DNA from: Lachnospiraceae bacterium UBA1759
GTDB lineage: Bacteria > Bacillota > Clostridia > Lachnospirales > Lachnospiraceae
Direction: 5' to 3'
NCBI GenBank assembly: GCA_002315555.1
Contig: DCHF01000026.1
Coordinates: 50,398-114,397, forward strand
DNA: 64,000 bases
Shown: in pieces, positions 59,851-64,000 of the stretch
Layout: each line of letters starts with the position of its first letter
How positions within the stretch are numbered: the first letter of the stretch is position 1
Position numbers and translations under genes: made by a program
The notes under the pieces: generated by a model
Databases searched by the model: none
The model's input: the letters and a program-made list of their open reading frames with translations, nothing else
Told to the model about the DNA's origin: nothing

Positions 59851-60876
59851 TTATTTCAGTTCGAACTCGACCTTGATATTATTCCTGCCGTACGGCTTTA
59901 CGGTGCCGTAACCGCCGTTTATCATCGGAATCATGGGCGGTAAGTGGCCCAGATCGCAATCCATAATGACCGGAACATCGTAGTCCCGGAGGATTCCGAG
60001 GACGGCTTCGTACTGGTCCAGGCCGATCATCTTCTGACCGTAATTATACGGGCGTCCGATCAGGAAGGCATTCACATGATCGAACCATCCGGCGTGTTTC
60101 ATTTCCCACAGCGCGCGGCGCATGGAGAAGACGTTCAGGTCGCAGGCCTCCATGAACCAGATGATTCCATCGTCCTTGTAACGCTCACTGAACTTCTTTA
60201 CCCGGTCAAAGTCGGTACCGACCAGGTTGGCCAGGCAGTCCAGGCAGCCGCCGATCATCCGGCCGGAGATCGGCGTTTTGTCCCAGTTATACGGGACAAC
60301 GCGGGTGGGCTCCGTCACATTATAGGGCAGGAACGGGGCATCCGGAGAATCGACCTCATGGAGCTCCCATTTCTTGTAACCGTGCACGGTCAGCTTCTTT
60401 CCGGAGAGCATGTCAAAGGCATCCTGCACCGCTTCGTGGCGCGGCTCCATTGCGAAGGAACTGACACACGGCGCATAGAATGCCGCGGTATCACACAGCA
60501 TCGGCAGCAGGAAATTGAAATTCGTGTTATCGGAATAACCCATGTACCACTTGGGCTTTGCACGCCGGATCTTTTTGAAATCCACGTAGTCCAGCGTCTC
60601 GCACATCAGCTCGCCGCCGCCCACGGAGATCAGAACATCGTTCTTTTTCGAGCAGTACCACTCGGTCAGCTCGGCGCCGCATTTCTCCGGAGTGTTGGAG
60701 ATGCCGATGCCCTCACCGGCAAACACATTGGGGCCGAAATCGGACTTGTAGCCCTCCCGCTCGAAGATCTCTACCGCGCGGATGAACTGCGACTTGTACG
60801 GCTCGGTCGCGGCACCGAAGGACGGTGCCACATAGCCGATCGTACCGTTTTCTTTTAAAAACTCGGGATAACGCAT
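59851..60876 (-). CDS. S66-family LD-carboxypeptidase-like serine peptidase
   Basis: A 341-residue protein. IGYVAPSFGA opens the fold, MGYSDNTN carries the nucleophile Ser, FMEACDLNVFSMRRALW the catalytic Glu and CDLGHLPPMIP the His. The family holds LdcA, which cuts L,D bonds in peptidoglycan tetrapeptides, and MccF, which inactivates the antibiotic microcin C. No signal peptide, so the substrate is cytosolic: recycled muropeptides or a peptide toxin. It starts nine bases after the tldE-like stop. AGGAGG precedes the start. Confidence 0.85.
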   Translation of the reverse strand: MRYPEFLKENGTIGYVAPSFGAATEPYKSQFIRAVEIFEREGYKSDFGPNVFAGEGIGISNTPEKCGAELTEWYCSKKNDVLISVGGGELMCETLDYVDFKKIRRAKPKWYMGYSDNTNFNFLLPMLCDTAAFYAPCVSSFAMEPRHEAVQDAFDMLSGKKLTVHGYKKWELHEVDSPDAPFLPYNVTEPTRVVPYNWDKTPISGRMIGGCLDCLANLVGTDFDRVKKFSERYKDDGIIWFMEACDLNVFSMRRALWEMKHAGWFDHVNAFLIGRPYNYGQKMIGLDQYEAVLGILRDYDVPVIMDCDLGHLPPMIPMINGGYGTVKPYGRNNIKVEFELK

Positions 60877-60885
60877 AATGCCTCC

Positions 60886-62184
60886 TCAGGCAAGCTTCAT
60901 ATCCGGGATCTCCAGATAGCGGGGACCGTGGTAGGAGCTTGTGGTGCAGACCTCTTTGGAATAGATCATCGTTCCGCGGGACTTATTCATGTCACCGGAG
61001 ATCGAGAAGCCGGTGACCGGAATCTCCTTCTCACCGTCAAAATAGTAGCCCAGACGGACCTCGCCGCCAAAGTAGCCGGAATTCGGTTCGACCTGGATGC
61101 CGGAGAAGACAGCGCAGCGGATGTAGGGCTCTCCGGCCATTTCGTCAAAGGTCCTGGTACCGGGCTGAACGACGGTGACGGGCAGAAGCCCCGCCGGTGC
61201 TGCAACGCCCAGATAACTTCCGTAGCGGTGGGAACCGTAACGGCCCACAGCAATACCGTTTTCAACAAGCGGGGTCTCGGTCAGATACACGCCGTCCGCA
61301 TCGAAATAAGCGGAGCGGAACGCGCCCTTCACGTAGGGCACCTTGGACAGCGTCAGCGGGGTACCGGTGACGGCCTCGCCCTGGACGTTATCGCCGGGTT
61401 CGAACTTGTTGGTCTTCATATACTTTGCGGAGTACTCGAGGTCATCCGCGAAATAGTCAAAGAGTTGGCCCGCATCCGCTTCCTGGATGATGACCTTGAT
61501 GGGGGCCTTGATATCAAGGACATCGTTGAGCGGCTTTGCTTCAAAGCGGGCAGCGGCGATCTTGAGCTCGGTATCGACCTTTTCCGTGATGTCCTCCGGG
61601 TCGATGGACTCAAACCGCAGCATATGGTAGATTTCCACTTCTTCGCCGTCCTTTTCCCAGGAGGGGATCAGTTCCACGGCGCCGCCGTAAGAGACGGACT
61701 GCATGTCTACGTGATTGGAATTCACGATGCGGCGGGTGGTCTCGGTCAGGAAGATCTCCGTGGCACTTAAGTAACCGTCGGCATAGACATCGGCCTTGAA
61801 GACCGCTTCGGACACGATGGCTGCCGCATCCTTCAGCGTCATGGTACGGATGTTGGATCCGCTCTCCGGAATCGATCCGTTTGCCGGCACCGGAAGATCG
61901 TAGTACGGATTCAGCGCAAATCCGGCGGCGTAAACATTCTCCTGGATCTTCTCCCGGATATCGTCCCCGGACATGTACGGATAGACGGAGAAGGCGGACG
62001 CGCCGCGCTTGTCCCCGGAGTCGGTGAAAACAGTGACATCACAGGTTTCGGTGTCCGTTGCGCGGTTCGTCTCCAGTTTTTTACCGACGTAGAAAAGCTC
62101 ACTGGAACGGGTGGTCACGGTGCTGATGCTCCATGCGGAGACTTCCTGCATCCCGGAAAGGATGCGCGTTAATTTTTCGATCAT
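60886..62184 (-). CDS. pmbA: TldE/PmbA-like metalloprotease partner
   Basis: A 432-residue member of the TldD/PmbA family without the HExxxH zinc motif, as expected for the TldE subunit. AAVIVSEAVFKADVYADGYLSATEIFLTETTRRIVNSNHVD and SGTRTFDEMAGE-like segments are family features, and the C-terminus has FSISGDMNKSRG. TldD and TldE form a complex that degrades unfolded peptides and matures microcin B17 in E. coli. The ATG at 62184 has AAGGAGG nine bases upstream; two earlier ATGs lie on or before that site. Confidence 0.87.
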   Translation of the reverse strand: MIEKLTRILSGMQEVSAWSISTVTTRSSELFYVGKKLETNRATDTETCDVTVFTDSGDKRGASAFSVYPYMSGDDIREKIQENVYAAGFALNPYYDLPVPANGSIPESGSNIRTMTLKDAAAIVSEAVFKADVYADGYLSATEIFLTETTRRIVNSNHVDMQSVSYGGAVELIPSWEKDGEEVEIYHMLRFESIDPEDITEKVDTELKIAAARFEAKPLNDVLDIKAPIKVIIQEADAGQLFDYFADDLEYSAKYMKTNKFEPGDNVQGEAVTGTPLTLSKVPYVKGAFRSAYFDADGVYLTETPLVENGIAVGRYGSHRYGSYLGVAAPAGLLPVTVVQPGTRTFDEMAGEPYIRCAVFSGIQVEPNSGYFGGEVRLGYYFDGEKEIPVTGFSISGDMNKSRGTMIYSKEVCTTSSYHGPRYLEIPDMKLA

Positions 62185-62198
62185 GGTGTTCATCCTCC

Positions 62199-63665
62199 TT
62201 AACCCAGCTTGCAGCGGCACTTCAGGTACGGACCGCCGTCACTGACGGCTACCCATTCCTTATAGCCTTTTCCGCAGTGTCCGCAGCCGATGATCTGCCA
62301 CTCCTCGGAGACCATGGAAATGCTCATCAGAAGGTCCGGCACATAACCGGACATAACGACCGGCGCCACGATCTTACCGGTGAATTCGCCGTTTTTGATC
62401 TCGCGGCCGTAGCAAGCCACGCACTGAATGTTCCAGTTCTTCGGGTCCTCCATGCCGTTCGAGGTGTCAAACAGCATGTAACCGTGTTCGATGGACCTGA
62501 TCATATCCTCCAGCCTGTCCTTGCCCGGCGCGAAATACGTATTGGTCATGCGGGTATAGGCTTTTCTTGACGGATCCTGACGGCGGCCGTTACCGGTCGG
62601 TGCGGTGCCAAGCTCCGCGGCACTGACCGCATCGGAAATACCGCGGCGTAAGATACCGTTTTCGATGATCTGCGTATCCTGTGAAAAGACGCCGTCGTCA
62701 TCGAAGAAATAGCCGACGCACGGGTCGTTCATGAAGCCCGGATCCTGAGCCGCTTCTCCGATGCTCACGGAAGAGAGCTCCGCCGGTACGCGGACACCGG
62801 CACCGTCATGCATGCTGACGAGTTCCGATGCGACCGGCTTGTCGATGTAATGGCGCGACTTTGCGCGATGCTTTACAAACATATCCATTTCCACGCCGTG
62901 ACCGAAGGCTTCATGTGCGATCAGTCCGGTGATGGACGGTGCGGTGATGATATCATAGACGCCCGGCTCGATGAGCTCAGCGGTAAGCAGCTCTTCCGCA
63001 AGGGCGGCAAGCTCGCCGGTCTTGCCTTCCATAATGGAAAGTGCGGTCTCCGTGCTGTTTGCCGCAGCGGGAACCATGGCTTCCTGGATGACATCGCCCT
63101 CACGGGCCACGGCGATTCCGTACATGGAGCACCAGGAATAGTGCTGGGACAGGTCGCGGTTCGCGGAGATGAACATCGACGAGGTCTCGTAATTTTCCAT
63201 CATCATGATGACCTGGATCACTTTATCGGAAGCGGCATGGACGCGGTCGCGAAGATCGGTCATGCGGGCAACGAGTTCCTGCACCGTAAGCTTCCGTCCG
63301 GCTTCCGGACGCTCGAAGTGCCGCACACAGGGCTCGTCCCGTAAGATGCCGGCATTGACGTGAGTGCTTTCAAGCTCTGCGGAAAGAGTCAGCTCGCGGA
63401 CGATGCTTTCCTCGATCGAATCAATGCTTTCTTCTGTAATATCTGTGAAAGAATACTCCGAATAGATCTTTCCGTTGTAGACCTTTGCTACGAATCCGCA
63501 CTGTTTTTCGCGGGTATCCGAAACCGTTGTAGCAGCGGTCGTGACCATGACACGGTTGCCGGCAACCTGTTTGCCGAGAACGGACGCGTAGGTATAACGC
63601 TCCTGCAGGCGGCGGACAAGTTCCGCACAGAGATCGTGCCGGGAAGTTAAAAACGTTGAGTACAT
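62199..63665 (-). CDS. tldD: TldD-family metalloprotease with cysteine-rich C-terminus
   Basis: A 488-residue protein. The zinc motif is in LIAHEAFGHGVEMD (HExxxH form), and downstream DDDGVFSQDTQIIENGILRRGISD and NGRRQDPSRKAYTRMTNTYFAPG match TldD. It is the catalytic subunit of the TldD/TldE protease. The C-terminus departs from the norm: CGHCGKG and KCRCKLG give four cysteines that could bind a metal. AAAGGAG precedes the start. It is the first gene of a three-gene minus-strand operon. Confidence 0.9.
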   Translation of the reverse strand: MYSTFLTSRHDLCAELVRRLQERYTYASVLGKQVAGNRVMVTTAATTVSDTREKQCGFVAKVYNGKIYSEYSFTDITEESIDSIEESIVRELTLSAELESTHVNAGILRDEPCVRHFERPEAGRKLTVQELVARMTDLRDRVHAASDKVIQVIMMMENYETSSMFISANRDLSQHYSWCSMYGIAVAREGDVIQEAMVPAAANSTETALSIMEGKTGELAALAEELLTAELIEPGVYDIITAPSITGLIAHEAFGHGVEMDMFVKHRAKSRHYIDKPVASELVSMHDGAGVRVPAELSSVSIGEAAQDPGFMNDPCVGYFFDDDGVFSQDTQIIENGILRRGISDAVSAAELGTAPTGNGRRQDPSRKAYTRMTNTYFAPGKDRLEDMIRSIEHGYMLFDTSNGMEDPKNWNIQCVACYGREIKNGEFTGKIVAPVVMSGYVPDLLMSISMVSEEWQIIGCGHCGKGYKEWVAVSDGGPYLKCRCKLG

Positions 63666-63771
63666 AATGGACTCCTTTTTGTAGTGATAACAGTACTATA
63701 GCACAGTTTTAGGGGGAATGAGAAGAAAAAATCGGGAATGTGTTTTGTGTAAAAAAAAAGTCGAAATATGA

Positions 63772-63800
63772 TTGACATTAGTGGACGCATCTTATATAAT
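63772..63800 (+). promoter_or_regulatory. Consensus promoter of the tRNA genes
   Basis: TTGACA at 63772-63777, a 17-base spacer and TATAAT at 63795-63800, twelve bases before the first tRNA. Confidence 0.95.
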
Positions 63801-63811
63801 ATCAGTTGCAT

Positions 63812-63883
63812 TCCTCGATAGCTCAATGGTAGAGCATCCGGCTGTTAACCGGAGGGTTGTAGGTTCGAGCCCTACTCGGGGAG
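63812..63883 (+). tRNA. tRNA-Asn (GTT)
   Basis: A complete cloverleaf: acceptor TCCTCGA/TCGGGGA, D-arm with AGCTCAATGGTAGAGC, anticodon stem TCCGG/CCGGA with loop CTGTTAA (anticodon GTT at 63844-63846), and T-arm with GGTTCGAGCC. The CCA end is not encoded. Confidence 0.97.
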
Positions 63884-63925
63884 TTTTGAATGTCCAAAAA
63901 CATTCAATCATGAATTATTTCATGT

Positions 63926-63999
63926 GCGCCCGTAGCTCAGTTGGATAGAGCATGCGCCTTCTAAGCGCAGGGTCGGGGGTTCGAATCCCTTCGGACGCA
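63926..63999 (+). tRNA. tRNA-Arg (TCT)
   Basis: Cloverleaf with D-arm AGCTCAGTTGGATAGAGC, anticodon stem TGCGC/GCGCA with loop CTTCTAA (anticodon TCT at 63960-63962) and T-arm GGGTTCGAATCCC. The acceptor stem GCGCCCG/CGGACGC has a C-A mismatch at positions 4-69. No CCA is encoded up to the window end. Confidence 0.95.
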
Positions 64000-64000
64000 T

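Noticed and set aside
1..64000. Insertion sequences, prophage or CRISPR array
   Set aside because: No transposase, integrase or phage proteins, no terminal inverted repeat pairs and no regularly spaced repeats were seen.

Overview
The window looks like a chromosomal stretch of a Gram-positive anaerobe of the class Clostridia, most likely a gut or rumen Lachnospiraceae-type bacterium. This rests on gene content: lipoprotein ABC systems, an ECF transporter operon, a glycolytic gap-pgk-tpiA-gpmI cluster, a PBP5-type carboxypeptidase, a 2-hydroxyacyl-CoA dehydratase-like pair and many cytosolic plant-polysaccharide glycosidases. Most genes are fairly GC-rich, start at strong AGGAG-type ribosome binding sites and sit in tight operons. 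The taxonomic call is inference, because no rRNA gene is present. I found no insertion sequence, prophage or CRISPR array.

Layout. 1-9.4 kb (+): end of a GNAT gene, MFS transporter, CE15-like glucuronoyl esterase, SGNH acetylesterase, UroD/MtaA-like protein, sugar isomerase-like TIM barrel, an SH3 lipoprotein with a catalytically dead amidase fold, an unknown protein and a GH30 glycosidase. 9.4-13.5 kb: alpha/beta hydrolase, an ABC exporter fused to a GNAT domain, and a VOC protein. 13.5-16.5 kb: MerR regulator with a cysteine-rich tail and a polar amino acid ABC transporter. 16.6-20.1 kb: GH31 glycosidase and a Gfo/Idh/MocA oxidoreductase. 20.1-23.4 kb: zinc-ribbon membrane protein, a decayed gene, MBL and HAD hydrolases, AIM24-like protein. 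23.4-27.6 kb (-): AEC carrier, GH39 xylosidase and mgtE with a structured leader.

28-33 kb (+): MoxR-DUF58-membrane protein operon, histidine phosphatase, E2/CAT-fold protein. 33.1-34.4 kb (-): D-Ala-D-Ala carboxypeptidase. 34.5-37.8 kb: small membrane protein and a GH2 beta-galactosidase. 38-41.7 kb (-): clan GH-A glycosidase, mannonate-dehydratase-like enzyme and an rRNA methyltransferase-like gene. 41.8-46.9 kb: gap, pgk, tpiA, gpmI, with structured RNA between the genes. 47.2-50.3 kb: aldo/keto reductase, YczE-like membrane protein (-), M29 aminopeptidase. 50.5-59.6 kb (+): ecfA1-ecfA2-ecfT-truA, phosphatase, AEC carrier, isomerase, a two-subunit dehydratase-like pair and a 55-residue membrane protein. 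59.9-63.7 kb (-): tldD, tldE/pmbA and an S66 peptidase. The window ends with tRNA-Asn(GTT) and tRNA-Arg(TCT).

Taken together, the sugar genes suggest import of short decorated hemicellulose oligomers followed by de-esterification and hydrolysis in the cytoplasm, since none of the glycosidases or esterases has a signal peptide. The products would feed glycolysis, most of whose lower part is also encoded here. The most interesting points are the UroD-like protein with an MtaA-type zinc motif beside the glucuronoyl esterase, the dead amidase lipoprotein, the ABC-GNAT fusion, the cysteine-tailed MerR with tandem operators, the unexplained RNA structures at mgtE and gap-pgk, and the TldD/TldE/S66 operon.
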